From Sphingopyxis macrogoltabida (GTDB taxonomy: Bacteria > Pseudomonadota > Alphaproteobacteria > Sphingomonadales > Sphingomonadaceae), in assembly GCA_003241685.1 (NCBI GenBank), contig QFPJ01000050.1:1-30293 (forward strand): a stretch of DNA of 30,293 nucleotides. The letters run 5' to 3'. The notes below the pieces were generated by a model that saw only the letters and a program-made list of their open reading frames with translations, was not told where the DNA came from and did not search any database. Shown here in pieces: positions 21,579-30,186 of this stretch. The position numbers and the translations under genes were made by a program. Each line of letters starts with the position of its first letter. Position 1 is the first letter of the stretch.

Positions 21579-21602
21579 CGCCCTTCGCTTCAGCGGAGGG
21601 CG
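21579..21602 (+). terminator. Hairpin after the DUF3597 gene
   Basis: CGCCCTTCGC (21579-21588) and GCGGAGGGCG (21593-21602) form a 10-bp stem with one T-G wobble and a TTCA loop, starting 8 bases after the stop. The following sequence is only weakly T-rich. Confidence 0.55.
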
Positions 21603-21682
21603 ACGACATTTGGCGGCTTGCCGCCTCGTCGCAGCGGGTGAGGGGCAGCGGCCTTGTGCAGCAAGCCTTGCACAAGGGCTCG

Positions 21683-21727
21683 AGCCCCCACCCCAACCCG
21701 TCCCCTGAAGGGGAGGGGCTTTTCATT
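21683..21727 (+). repeat. Third copy of the CCCCTGAAGGGG palindromic repeat, terminator-like
   Basis: The palindrome TCCCCTGAAGGGGA (21701-21714) sits within a larger stem, AGCCCC (21683-21688) with GGGGCT (21715-21720), followed by TTTTCATT. It matches the core of the repeats between serC and serA at 9208-9329 and could terminate the DUF3597 transcript. Confidence 0.65.
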
Positions 21728-21803
21728 CATATGCGGCATTGACCCGTCGGCTATGCTCCCTAGACAGGTTTCACAAGAAACCAGGTCGTCAGGGAGTCCG
21801 TCC

Positions 21804-23648
21804 GTGTACCATCCGCTTTCCACGTCAATGAACCGCCGCCAGACGCTCGCCAGCCTCGGCGCGGGCGCGGCGGGCATCGCCTTTGCCGGGCCCGCGACGG
21901 CGCTTTCCGCCGATCCCGCGAACGGCGCACAGGCGCTGCTCGGATCGATCGCCGACAATCTGCTCGCCCATTCGCCCGAAGGCGCGACGTCGCTGGGCAT
22001 CGACACCGGCGCGCGCGCGGCGATGCGCGGCGCGCTCGGCGACCGGTCGGCCGCGGGCATGGCGGCCCTGGCCGACACGCTGAGGGCCGACGCCGCGCGC
22101 GTGAAGGCATTCGACAAGAGCGGGCTCGACCATGCGACGCGCACCAGCCTGTCCGTCGTCGAAAGCGCCTATGGCGTCGCGCTCGACGGTTTCGCCCTGC
22201 CCTATGGCGACGTCGCGGTCGGTGGATGGCGCAACACGCCCTATGTGGTGATCCAGAATGTCGGCGCCTATCTGGATATTCCGAAATTCCTCGACAGCGA
22301 CCACCCGGTCAAGAATGCCGCCGATGCCGAGGCCTATCTGTCGCGTCTGAACGCCTTTCCCGGCGTCCTCGACGGCGAGACGGAACGGTTGAAGGCGGCG
22401 GGAGCGCAGGGGCTGATCGCGCCCGCCTTCCTGATCGACAAGGCGGTGACGCAGATGGAGGCGAGCCTGGCCGACGCGAAGGCCGGCGGGTCGATGGTCG
22501 ACAGCCTGGCCCGCCGCACCGCGGCCGCCAAGATCGCCGGCGACTGGTCGGCGCGCTCGGCAAGGATCGTGCAAGGGCCGGTCGCGGCCGCGCTGGAACG
22601 CCAGCTTGCCGAACTGAAGGCGCAGCGGCCGAAGGCGACGATGGACGCGGGAATGTGGGCACGGCCGGGCGGCGACGAATGGTATGCGTGGGGGCTGCGC
22701 GCCTCCACCACGACGCGCATGACGCCCGAGGAGGTCCATGCGATGGGCCGCGAGGAGCTGGCGCAGCTGCACGGGCGCATGGACCCGATCCTGAAAAAGC
22801 TGGGCTATACGCAAGGGTCGGTCGGCGACCGCATGAACGCGCTGGCGAAGGACCCCAAATATAAATTCCCCGACAATGATCAGGGCCGCGCCGAGATCGT
22901 CGCCTATATCCAGACCTGGCTGGACAAGATCCGCGCGCAATTGCCGCGCGCCTTTCGCACGCTGGTGAAGGGGAATGTCGAGGTCAAGCGGCTGCCGCTG
23001 GCCGAGGAACCCGGCGCCCCGGCGGCCTATGGCGGGGCCGGGTCGATCGACGGCAGCATTCCCGGGCGTTTCTGGATCAATCTGCGGACCACCGAGCTGC
23101 ACAGCAAATATTCGCTGCCCGACCTGGCGATGCACGAAGCCATTCCGGGCCACGCATGGCAGGGCGAATATGCCCATGCGATGCCGCTGATTCGGACGAT
23201 GCTGGCGTTCAACGCCTATTCGGAAGGATGGGCGCTGTACGCCGAACAACTGGCCGACGAACTGGGCCTGTACGACGATTTCGAGGTCGGCCGGCTCGGC
23301 TATCTGCAATCGCTGGCCTTTCGCGCCTGCCGTCTGGTTGTCGACACCGGCCTCCACGCGAAGCAATGGACGCGCGAACAGGGGGTGCGATTCTTCGTCG
23401 AGGAGAATGGATCGAACCCGCTGGAGGTCGCGAGCGAGGTCGACCGTTATTGCAGTTGGGCCGGACAGGCATGCGGATACAAGGTCGGGCACAGCGAGAT
23501 CGTTCGCCAGCGCGGCCTGGCGGAGACGGCGCTGGGGACGAAATACGACCTGCGCGATTTCAACGATGTCGTCGTCAAGGGCGGCAATGTCCCGCTCGAC
23601 GTGCTGGCGCAGAATGTCGCCGAATATGTCGCGGGGACGAAGGGGTAA
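21804..23648 (+). CDS. Tat-exported DUF885 family protein (putative zinc metallohydrolase)
   Basis: The 614-residue protein matches DUF885. It carries the family's zinc motif HEAIPGHAWQ (His at about residue 444), with WALYAEQLADELG and later GQACGYKVGH, as in gluzincin-like peptidases; peptidase activity is inferred. The N terminus MNRRQTLASLGAGAAG has twin arginines and a hydrophobic stretch, a Tat-type export signal, with cleavage near PATALSA. GTG 21804 is chosen because AGGGAG lies 7 bases upstream; ATG 21828, eight codons later, is the alternative. It is bordered by intergenic repeats on both sides, so it is probably monocistronic. Substrate unknown. Confidence 0.88.
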   Translation: MYHPLSTSMNRRQTLASLGAGAAGIAFAGPATALSADPANGAQALLGSIADNLLAHSPEGATSLGIDTGARAAMRGALGDRSAAGMAALADTLRADAARVKAFDKSGLDHATRTSLSVVESAYGVALDGFALPYGDVAVGGWRNTPYVVIQNVGAYLDIPKFLDSDHPVKNAADAEAYLSRLNAFPGVLDGETERLKAAGAQGLIAPAFLIDKAVTQMEASLADAKAGGSMVDSLARRTAAAKIAGDWSARSARIVQGPVAAALERQLAELKAQRPKATMDAGMWARPGGDEWYAWGLRASTTTRMTPEEVHAMGREELAQLHGRMDPILKKLGYTQGSVGDRMNALAKDPKYKFPDNDQGRAEIVAYIQTWLDKIRAQLPRAFRTLVKGNVEVKRLPLAEEPGAPAAYGGAGSIDGSIPGRFWINLRTTELHSKYSLPDLAMHEAIPGHAWQGEYAHAMPLIRTMLAFNAYSEGWALYAEQLADELGLYDDFEVGRLGYLQSLAFRACRLVVDTGLHAKQWTREQGVRFFVEENGSNPLEVASEVDRYCSWAGQACGYKVGHSEIVRQRGLAETALGTKYDLRDFNDVVVKGGNVPLDVLAQNVAEYVAGTKG

Positions 23649-23656
23649 TAGCGCCG

Positions 23657-23745
23657 TTATCGCGAGGAGCCGAGGACGACGCGGCAATCCGGCGCGGGCG
23701 TAAACCGCTCCGGATGGCTTCGCGCCGCTCGCAAGGACGCGCTAT
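23657..23745. repeat. Imperfect inverted intergenic repeat
   Basis: The left half (TCGCGAGGAGCCGAGGACG, then GCGGCAATCCGG) is mirrored by the right half (CTCCGGATGGCTTCGCGCC, then GCTCGCAAGGACG). Such elements, ending in GCTCGCAANGACG, are common between genes in alphaproteobacteria. It lies between the convergent DUF885 and pckA genes. Confidence 0.55.
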
Positions 23746-23763
23746 GCCAAGGGCGTGCGAATC

Positions 23764-23788
23764 CCCGGCGCGGCGAAACCGCGCCGGG
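23764..23788 (-). terminator. Hairpin at the 3' end of pckA
   Basis: CCCGGCGCGG (23764-23773) and CCGCGCCGGG (23779-23788) form a perfect 10-bp stem with a CGAAA loop (TTTCG on the minus strand), 15 bases after the pckA stop. A U tract is absent, so the terminator call is tentative. Confidence 0.5.
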
Positions 23789-23803
23789 CCGACAGCGGGT
23801 CGC

Positions 23804-25405
23804 TTAGGCCGCGACGGCGGCCCGCGGCGCGGCCTGGCGGACGCCCTCGTCAACATGGTCCGCAAATTGCGCGAAATTGTCGATGAATTGCTCGACCAGC
23901 GATTGCGCGGTGCGATCATAGGCGGCCTTGTCGGCCCACGCCTCGCGCGGGTCGAGCAGGCTCGAATCGACACCCGGCACCGCGACCGGAACCTGGAAGC
24001 CGAAATTCGGATCCTTGCGGAATTCGGCGTCGTTCAGGCTGCCGTCGAGCGCGGCGCCCAGCAGCGCGCGCGTCGCCTTGATCGGCATCCGCTTGATACC
24101 GTCCATCGTCGCCATGCCGCCGGTCCAGCCGGTGTTGACCAGCCAGCACTGGACGCCGCCCCTGGCGATGCGTTCCTTGAGCAGATTGCCATAGACGGAG
24201 GGATGACGCGGCATGAAGGGCGCGCCGAAACAGGTCGAGAAGGTCGCCTCCGGCTCGGTCACGCCGATTTCGGTCCCCGCGACGCGCGCGGTGTAGCCCG
24301 ACAGGAAGTGATACATCGCCTGATCGGGGGTCAGCTTCGCGATCGGGGGCAGCACGCCATAGGCATCGGCGGTCAGCATGATGATATTCTGCGGCACCGG
24401 GCCCATATTGTCTTCCGACGCGTTCGGAATGAAATCGATCGGATAGGAACCGCGGCTGTTTTCGGCGAGGCTGCTGTCGTCGAAATCGAGCGTCCGCGTG
24501 TCGGGATCGATCACGACATTTTCCAGCACCGTGCCGAACCGCCTCGTCGTGGCATAGATTTCCGGCTCGGCCTCTTCGGACAGCCGGATCATCTTCGCAT
24601 AGCAGCCGCCTTCGAAATTGAAGACGGCGGTGTCCGACCAGCCATGTTCGTCGTCGCCGATCAGCGTGCGCGACGCATCGGCCGACAGGGTCGTCTTGCC
24701 CGTGCCCGACAGGCCGAAGAAAACCGCCGTGTCGCCCGCGGGGCCGATGTTCGCCGAACAGTGCATCGGCATGACGCCCTTCACGGGCAGCAGATAGTTC
24801 AGGATGCCGAACACCGACTTCTTCATTTCGCCGGCATAGGCGGTGCCGCCGATCAGCACGAGCTTTTCGGTGAAATTGACCGCGACGACGGTTTCGCTCC
24901 GCGTCCCGTGCTTCGCGGGGTCGGCGCGGAAGCTGGGCAGGTCGATGATCGTATAATCGGTCTGGAACGCCGCCAGCTCGTCCGCGGTCGGGCGGCACAG
25001 CAGGGTGCGGATGAACTGGCTGTGCCAGGCGAATTCGGTCACGACCTGGACCGCGACGCGGTGCTCGGGCTGCGACCCGCCGAACAGCTGCTGGCGATAG
25101 AGGCGCGGACGGTCGGCGAGGTGCGCGAGGAAATCGGCCTTGAGCGCCGCGAAATGATCGGGCGTCATCGCGACGTTGGTCTTGCCCCACCAGATGCTGT
25201 CGCGGGTTTCGTCGTCCTGGACGATGAACTTGTCCTTTGCGCTGCGGCCGGTGTGCTTGCCCGTCGCGACGACGAGCGGGCCGTCCTTCGCCAGCAGGCC
25301 CTCGCCCTGACGAACCGCCTCTTCGATCAGTTGCGGGGTGCCCCAGTTTTCAGCGACGTTCGCCGTGGTGGCGACGGCCACATTGCCGATCAGAAGCTGT
25401 GTCAT
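23804..25405 (-). CDS. pckA: Phosphoenolpyruvate carboxykinase (ATP)
   Basis: PckA converts oxaloacetate and ATP to phosphoenolpyruvate, CO2 and ADP, opening gluconeogenesis from the TCA cycle. The 533-residue protein shows the ATP-type signatures: ATGKHTGRSAKDKF, MPMHCSANIG, P-loop GLSGTGKTTL, metal site DDEHGW, ENSRGSYPI and the adenine-side INTGWTGG-like segment (VNTGWTGGM). ATG 25405 is preferred (AAAGG 8 bases upstream); ATG 25411 adds two residues. It is divergent from chvI, a neighbourhood conserved in many alphaproteobacteria. Palindromes at 25438-25453 and 25481-25492 in the shared control region suggest regulated expression. Confidence 0.97.
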   Translation of the reverse strand: MTQLLIGNVAVATTANVAENWGTPQLIEEAVRQGEGLLAKDGPLVVATGKHTGRSAKDKFIVQDDETRDSIWWGKTNVAMTPDHFAALKADFLAHLADRPRLYRQQLFGGSQPEHRVAVQVVTEFAWHSQFIRTLLCRPTADELAAFQTDYTIIDLPSFRADPAKHGTRSETVVAVNFTEKLVLIGGTAYAGEMKKSVFGILNYLLPVKGVMPMHCSANIGPAGDTAVFFGLSGTGKTTLSADASRTLIGDDEHGWSDTAVFNFEGGCYAKMIRLSEEAEPEIYATTRRFGTVLENVVIDPDTRTLDFDDSSLAENSRGSYPIDFIPNASEDNMGPVPQNIIMLTADAYGVLPPIAKLTPDQAMYHFLSGYTARVAGTEIGVTEPEATFSTCFGAPFMPRHPSVYGNLLKERIARGGVQCWLVNTGWTGGMATMDGIKRMPIKATRALLGAALDGSLNDAEFRKDPNFGFQVPVAVPGVDSSLLDPREAWADKAAYDRTAQSLVEQFIDNFAQFADHVDEGVRQAAPRAAVAA

Positions 25406-25437
25406 TGCCATGGCCTTTCTCTCATCCCGCGCCTCCG

Positions 25438-25453
25438 TTGCATACCTATGCAA
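25438..25453. promoter_or_regulatory. Palindromic operator-like site upstream of pckA
   Basis: TTGCATA-CC-TATGCAA is a perfect 7-bp inverted repeat, starting 33 bases before the pckA ATG and therefore close to its promoter or leader. Regulator unknown. Confidence 0.5.
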
Positions 25454-25480
25454 TTGCCGCCGAGACCATGTTCTGGCCCG

Positions 25481-25492
25481 CATTTGCAAATG
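25481..25492. promoter_or_regulatory. Second palindrome CATTTGCAAATG between pckA and chvI
   Basis: A perfect 12-bp palindrome containing TTTGCAAA. A related TTGCAA lies at about 25519. TTTGCAAA elements are known targets of ScfR/RamB-type acyl-CoA-responsive regulators of acetate and propionate metabolism, but no such regulator is in this window. Confidence 0.45.
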
Positions 25493-25686
25493 GGTGCCGA
25501 CGTGACGCCGATTCCGAAGTTGCAATCCGGTTAGCGAGGATGGAACGGCAGGTCAAAAGGATTAAGGCGGGGCGTGGGCGCCGCCCGGCGATCGCCGCCG
25601 GGCCGGAACCGACGCGGCTTGCGGCGGTTGTGAGAGGCTGGCGGATCGGCTAATCGGCATCACAAGGTCCGCCCAATGGAAAGAGC

Positions 25687-26397
25687 ATGACGGCAACCAT
25701 CGCGCTGGTCGACGACGACCGCAACATCCTGCAATCCCTGTCGATCGCGCTGCAGGCCGAAGGCTTTGTCACGCGCGTCTATTCGGACGGGGAGGCCGCG
25801 CTGAAGCCGCTGATCGACAACCCGCCCGACCTCGCCGTGTTCGACATCAAGATGCCGCGCATGGACGGGCTGGAACTGCTCCGCCGGCTGCGCGAGAAAA
25901 GCCAGCTTCCCGTCATCTTCCTGACCAGCAAGGATGACGAGATCGACGAGGCGCTGGGCCTGGCCATGGGCGCCGACGATTATATCGCCAAGCCCTTCTC
26001 GCAGCGGCTGGTGATCGCCCGCATTCGCGCCATCCTGCGCCGGGTCGAACTGAACCACGGCCCCGCGGAGGACGAGGACGAGCCCATTGCCGAACCGATC
26101 ACGCGCGGCCGGCTGCGCATGGACCCCGCGCGCCACAAGGTCAGCTGGGACGGCAAGGACGTGACGCTGACCGTCACCGAATTCCTGATATTGGAAACGC
26201 TGGCGGCGCGGCCCGGCATCGTGCGCAGCCGCAACCAGCTGATGGACGCGGCCTATCAGGACGATGTCTATATCGACGACCGCACGATCGACAGCCATAT
26301 CAAGCGCCTGCGCCGCAAGTTCCGCGAGGTCGATCCCGATTTCGACGCCATTGCCACCCTGTACGGCGCGGGATATCGTTTTTCCGATGATGGCTGA
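25687..26397 (+). CDS. chvI: Response regulator ChvI (OmpR family)
   Basis: ChvI is the DNA-binding partner of the sensor kinase ChvG, controlling envelope, acid and carbon responses in alphaproteobacteria. The 236-residue protein has a receiver domain (acidic pocket VDDDR, phospho-acceptor Asp53 in VFDIKMPRMDG, switch TSKDD, conserved lysine in YIAKPFS) and a winged-helix domain (LTVTEFLILETLAARPG, VYIDDRTIDSHIKRLRRKF, YGAGYRF). The start MTATIALVDDD is typical. Its stop overlaps chvG by 11 bases, giving coupled translation. It is divergent from pckA. Confidence 0.95.
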   Translation: MTATIALVDDDRNILQSLSIALQAEGFVTRVYSDGEAALKPLIDNPPDLAVFDIKMPRMDGLELLRRLREKSQLPVIFLTSKDDEIDEALGLAMGADDYIAKPFSQRLVIARIRAILRRVELNHGPAEDEDEPIAEPITRGRLRMDPARHKVSWDGKDVTLTVTEFLILETLAARPGIVRSRNQLMDAAYQDDVYIDDRTIDSHIKRLRRKFREVDPDFDAIATLYGAGYRFSDDG

Positions 26398-27979
26398 AGC
26401 ATCCGCCGCCGAGCAGGAAGAAGCGCCGCTGCTCTGGTCGGCGCGCTGGTCGCTGACGACGCGCATCCTGGCGGTCAACATCTTGGCGATCGCGCTGCTG
26501 ATGGGCGGCTTCTTCTATCTCGACACCTATCGCAGCCGGCTGGTCGATACGCGGATCGAGGCGATGGACGATCAGCTGGCGATGCTCGACGCCGCATTGG
26601 AAGCAGCGCGCCCCGACCAGCGCCGGCGCCTGATCGACGAATTCACGACCGCGACCGAATCGCGCCTGCGCTTCTATGCCGCCGACGGCACGCGCCTTTC
26701 CGACAGCTTTGCCGGGCGGCCGCCGACCTATACGCTGCGCGACCCCGATTTGCAGCCGTGGAAGCGCGACGCGGCGCGCGCGATGGACCGCGGCATCGAC
26801 TGGATCGTCGGCGCTCCCGCCTATCCCGAATTCGAGGAACCCGCCGTCGACGATGCCCGCGCCTGGCCGGAAGTGCGCGAGGCGCTGGCGAGCGGCGATG
26901 CGACCAACCGATTCCGCTACGCCCCCGAACGCACCCCCCTGCTCAGCGCGGCGCGGATCGTCGATCTGGAAACGCCGCAGGCGATGCTGATGACGCTGAA
27001 CGCCCGCGACATCACGCGCACCGTGCGCGAGGAACGGTTCCGGCTGGCCGTCGTCGTCGCGATGGTGCTGATGGCGTCGGTGCTGCTGTCGCTGTTCCTG
27101 GCGCGCACGATCGTCCGGCCGCTGCGCAAGCTGGCGCGCGCCGCCGTCCGCGTCCGGCTGGGCCGCGCGCGCGAGGTCGTCGTGCCGCGCCTGCCGAGCC
27201 GCCGCGACGAGATCGGCACCCTCGCCCGCGCGCTCAGCGACATGACGCAAGCCCTTCGTGAGCGCATCGACGCGGGCGAGCATTTCGCCGCCGACGTCAC
27301 GCACGAGCTGAAAAATCCCATCGCCTCGGTCCGGTCGGCGATCGAGGGGCTGGGGCGCGTCAAGACCGACGAACAGCGCGCGCAATTGCTGGCGATCGCC
27401 GACGAGGACGTCCGCCGGCTGGACCGGCTGGTCACCGACATCAGCGACGCGAGCCGCATCGACGCCCAGCTTTCGCGCACCCTGTTCGAACCGATCGACG
27501 TCGGCATGATGATCGAATCGATGCTCGCCGGCCGCGCGGCGCGGGCCGAGGCGGGCGCCCCCGGCCCCCGCATCGCCTTTGCCCGCCCCCGCAAGGGCAC
27601 GACGACGGTGATGGGCGACGGCCACCGGCTGGAACGCGCGATCGACAATATCATCGACAATGCGATCAGCTTTTCGCCGGAGGACGGGCTGGTCTGCATC
27701 GCCGCGACGCGCCTGGGCGACGAAGTGCATATTCGCGTCGATGACGATGGCCCCGGCATCGAACCGGCGCAGCGCGAGGCCGTTTTCCGCCGCTTTCACA
27801 GCGAACGCCCCGATGGCGAGAGCTTTGGCCGGCACAGCGGCCTGGGCCTCGCGATCGCGCGCGCGATCATCGAGGGACATGCCGGAACCATATCGGCGCG
27901 CGACCGCGACGACGGCCGGACGGGCGCCAGCCTGCTCATCACCCTGCCCGCGCGCGAAACGCCCGACGCGGCGGACTGA
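26387..27979 (+). CDS. chvG: Sensor histidine kinase ChvG
   Basis: The 530-residue inner-membrane kinase has a first membrane helix (ILAVNILAIALLMGGFFYL, about residues 25-46), a periplasmic sensor domain (~50-220), a second helix (VVVAMVLMASVLLSLFLA), HAMP (RTIVRPLRKLARAA), HisKA with phosphorylated His306 in DVTHELKNPIASVR, and an ATPase domain with N box DNIIDNAISFSPEDG, G1 DDDGPGI and GLGLAIARAIIEGHAG. Two tandem ATGs (26387, 26390) overlap the chvI stop; the first is listed. In relatives, the periplasmic regulator ExoR controls this kinase; exoR is not in the window. It works with ChvI. Confidence 0.94.
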   Translation: MMAEASAAEQEEAPLLWSARWSLTTRILAVNILAIALLMGGFFYLDTYRSRLVDTRIEAMDDQLAMLDAALEAARPDQRRRLIDEFTTATESRLRFYAADGTRLSDSFAGRPPTYTLRDPDLQPWKRDAARAMDRGIDWIVGAPAYPEFEEPAVDDARAWPEVREALASGDATNRFRYAPERTPLLSAARIVDLETPQAMLMTLNARDITRTVREERFRLAVVVAMVLMASVLLSLFLARTIVRPLRKLARAAVRVRLGRAREVVVPRLPSRRDEIGTLARALSDMTQALRERIDAGEHFAADVTHELKNPIASVRSAIEGLGRVKTDEQRAQLLAIADEDVRRLDRLVTDISDASRIDAQLSRTLFEPIDVGMMIESMLAGRAARAEAGAPGPRIAFARPRKGTTTVMGDGHRLERAIDNIIDNAISFSPEDGLVCIAATRLGDEVHIRVDDDGPGIEPAQREAVFRRFHSERPDGESFGRHSGLGLAIARAIIEGHAGTISARDRDDGRTGASLLITLPARETPDAAD

Positions 27980-28058
27980 AATCCCGCGCGCCGCTTCGCC
28001 GGCCGCCGCATCGGTCTATCGCCTTGCGGCACCGCATCGTCGCCGGTAAGCCCTGCCC

Positions 28059-28505
28059 ATGATGCCAAGCCGCTCCACGATCGAGATCGCCAATATTCAC
28101 GCCAGCTGCGTCGCGGCGGGCAATGGCGGCGTGCTGATCCTGGGCCAGTCGGGACAGGGCAAATCGGATCTGGCGCTGCGCCTGATCGACCGCGGCGCCC
28201 GGCTGGTCGCCGACGACCGCTGCGACATCTGGCTCGATCGCGGCCGGCTGTGGTGCCGTCCGCCGGAGGCGCTGGCCGGCAAGCTGGAAGTGCGCGGCAT
28301 CGGCATCGTCGAACGGCCGTGGACCGCGCCCGTGCCACTGGCGCTCGCGGTGCGGCTGACCGACCGTTACGACCGGATGCCGTCGGTGAACCAGGTCGAA
28401 ATGGTCGCGGGCCACCCGCTGCCCGCGCTGCTGCTGTCGGCGTTCGAGGCGTCGGCGCCGATCAAGATCCTGCTGGCGCTCGAACGGCTGGCGCCCGCGG
28501 CATGA
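28059..28505 (+). CDS. hprK: Truncated HPr kinase/phosphorylase (HprK C-terminal domain)
   Basis: HprK phosphorylates or dephosphorylates a serine of HPr. This 148-residue form, usual in alphaproteobacteria, lacks the N-terminal domain of Firmicute HprK (about 310 residues). It retains the P-loop GQSGQGKS (residues 29-36), VADDRCDIW and the signature LEVRGIGI. The target serine (Ser50 in GTSIMGLM) is present in the ptsH product encoded 1.4 kb downstream. ATG 28059 and 28062 are tandem; the first is listed. The stop overlaps the rapZ start (ATGA), so the genes are co-translated. Confidence 0.93.
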   Translation: MMPSRSTIEIANIHASCVAAGNGGVLILGQSGQGKSDLALRLIDRGARLVADDRCDIWLDRGRLWCRPPEALAGKLEVRGIGIVERPWTAPVPLALAVRLTDRYDRMPSVNQVEMVAGHPLPALLLSAFEASAPIKILLALERLAPAA

Positions 28506-29443
28506 GCGCGAACGGGGAACCCCGCCTGCTGCTCGTCACCGGCCTGTCGGGCGCGGGCAAGTCGACGGCGCTCAAGGTTCTGGAGGATCTGGGGTGGGAG
28601 GTCGTCGACAATCTGCCGCTCGCGCTGCTCGACGCGCTGATCGCCGCGCCGGCGCACAGCAGCGAGGCGAACCGGCCGCTCGCGATCGGCATCGACAGCC
28701 GCAGCCGCGGGTTCAAGCCGCCGCTGCTGGTCCGGCAGATCAAGGATTTGCGGGCGACGGGCGGCCGCGATATCCAGACCCTGTTCCTCGATTGCGCGGG
28801 CGCCGAACTGGAACGGCGTTTTTCGGAAACGCGCCGCCGCCACCCGCTGGCCGAGGATCGCCCCGCCGCCGACGGCATCGCGCGCGAGCGCGAGATGATG
28901 GAGCCGCTGCGCCGCTGGGCCGAACATGTCATCGACAGCACCAATTACAGCAGCAACGATCTGCAACAGGAGGTGCGCCAGCGTTTTGGCGATGCAGGCG
29001 GCGACGAACCGGCGCTGAACATATTGAGCTTTGGCTTCGCGCGCGGACTGCCGCGCAACGCCGATCTGGTGTTCGACATGCGCTATCTGCGCAATCCGCA
29101 CTGGGACCCCGCGCTGCGGCCCGGCACCGGGCTGGACCCCGCCGTCGCCGCCTATGTGATGGACGATCCCGCCTATGCGGCGAGCGTCGCCCAGATCGAG
29201 CAATTGCTGCTGACCCTGCTGCCGCGCTACCGCGCCGAAGGGAAAAGCTATGTCACCGTCGCCTTCGGCTGTACCGGCGGCCGCCATCGGTCGGTCCATG
29301 TCGCCGACCGGGTCGCGCGGACGCTGCGCGCCGCGGGGCACAGCCCCACGCTGACGCACCGCAACCTTGACTCTGCGCCGCAAGACGGGCTTGAGGGCAA
29401 ACCTCCGCCCGCATCTCCCGAATCCGGCGGCGCAAAGACATAA
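28502..29443 (+). CDS. rapZ: RapZ-family nucleotide-binding RNase adapter
   Basis: The 313-residue protein belongs to the RapZ (YvcJ/YhbJ) family. It has Walker A GLSGAGKST (residues 14-22), GWEVVDNLPLALLDAL and FLDCAGAELERRFSETRRRH in the kinase-like N-terminal half. The C-terminal half shows SFGFARGLPRNADLVFDMRY, NPHWDP and FGCTGGRHRSVHVAD. In E. coli, RapZ guides RNase E to GlmZ and responds to glucosamine-6-phosphate; in other bacteria its targets are less known, so a role in envelope-precursor sensing is inferred. ATG 28502 overlaps the hprK stop by 4 bases. A Pro/Gly-rich C-terminal extension of about 25 residues is unusual. Confidence 0.93.
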   Translation: MSANGEPRLLLVTGLSGAGKSTALKVLEDLGWEVVDNLPLALLDALIAAPAHSSEANRPLAIGIDSRSRGFKPPLLVRQIKDLRATGGRDIQTLFLDCAGAELERRFSETRRRHPLAEDRPAADGIAREREMMEPLRRWAEHVIDSTNYSSNDLQQEVRQRFGDAGGDEPALNILSFGFARGLPRNADLVFDMRYLRNPHWDPALRPGTGLDPAVAAYVMDDPAYAASVAQIEQLLLTLLPRYRAEGKSYVTVAFGCTGGRHRSVHVADRVARTLRAAGHSPTLTHRNLDSAPQDGLEGKPPPASPESGGAKT

Positions 29444-29457
29444 GGGTTCTGCAACGC

Positions 29458-29886
29458 ATGCCTAGCGACAAAGCTCTCCCCCTGCTTGGAATGGTGCTCG
29501 TCACCCATGGCCGGCTGGCCGAAGAGATGGTGACGGCGATGGAACATGTGGTGGGGCCCCAGCGCGCGATCGCCACCGTGTGCATCGGCCCCAACGACAA
29601 TATGGAGATGCGGCGCAAGGAAATCGCCGACGCGATCCGCACCGTCGACGAGGGACGCGGCGTCATCATGCTGACCGACCTGTTCGGCGGCACGCCGTCG
29701 AACCTGGCGATCAGCCTGCTCGAAAGCGGGCGAACCGAAGTGATTGCGGGGGTCAACCTGCCGATGCTGATCCGGCTGGAAAGCGCCCGCAAGGCCATGG
29801 ACCTGCGTGCCGCGGTAATCGCGGCCAAGGAAGCAGGCCAGAAATATATCTCCGTCGCTTCGGAGATGCTGGGAGTTGGACCATGA
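29458..29886 (+). CDS. PTS EIIA component, mannose family (regulatory)
   Basis: The 142-residue EIIA(Man)-type protein receives phosphate from HPr. The phospho-acceptor is His17 in LVTHGRLAEEMV; TDLFGGTPSNLA is the family signature. No EIIB, EIIC or EIID genes are near, so it is probably a terminal regulatory acceptor, as in other alphaproteobacterial incomplete PTS systems. It follows rapZ by 14 bases and its stop overlaps the ptsH start (ATGA), showing tight coupling. Confidence 0.94.
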   Translation: MPSDKALPLLGMVLVTHGRLAEEMVTAMEHVVGPQRAIATVCIGPNDNMEMRRKEIADAIRTVDEGRGVIMLTDLFGGTPSNLAISLLESGRTEVIAGVNLPMLIRLESARKAMDLRAAVIAAKEAGQKYISVASEMLGVGP

Positions 29887-30161
29887 GCGAAGTCAGCGAG
29901 ACGGTCGAGATTACCAACCAGCGCGGCCTTCATGCCCGCGCGAGTGCGAAATTCGTCACCTTCGTCAGCCGCCTGCCCGAAACGGTCAGCGTCGAGGTCG
30001 AAAAGGGCGGTTCGCGCGTCAGCGGCACGTCGATCATGGGCCTGATGATGCTGGGCGCCGCCAAGGGCGACAGCATCACCATCCATACGAAGGGCGATGG
30101 GGCCGATGCCGCGCTGATGAAGCTGGTCGGGCTGGTCAAGGACAGCTTCGGCGAGGATTGA
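29883..30161 (+). CDS. ptsH: Phosphocarrier protein HPr
   Basis: HPr carries phosphate from enzyme I to EIIA. The 92-residue protein has the active histidine His17 in QRGLHARASAKF and the regulatory serine Ser50 in GTSIMGLMMLGAA, which HprK would modify. The gene starts at ATG 29883, overlapping the EIIA gene by 4 bases, with GGAG 6 bases upstream. Enzyme I (ptsP or ptsI) is not found downstream; the sequence after it changes character within 50 bases. Confidence 0.96.
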   Translation: MSEVSETVEITNQRGLHARASAKFVTFVSRLPETVSVEVEKGGSRVSGTSIMGLMMLGAAKGDSITIHTKGDGADAALMKLVGLVKDSFGED

Positions 30162-30186
30162 GGCGTGGGCTTCGCTTTCCCGCTGT

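Noticed and set aside
23156..25534. A 792-codon plus-strand frame covering the 3' part of the DUF885 gene and all of pckA antisense
   Set aside because: PckA on the minus strand has every catalytic motif; the long frame is a compositional artefact.
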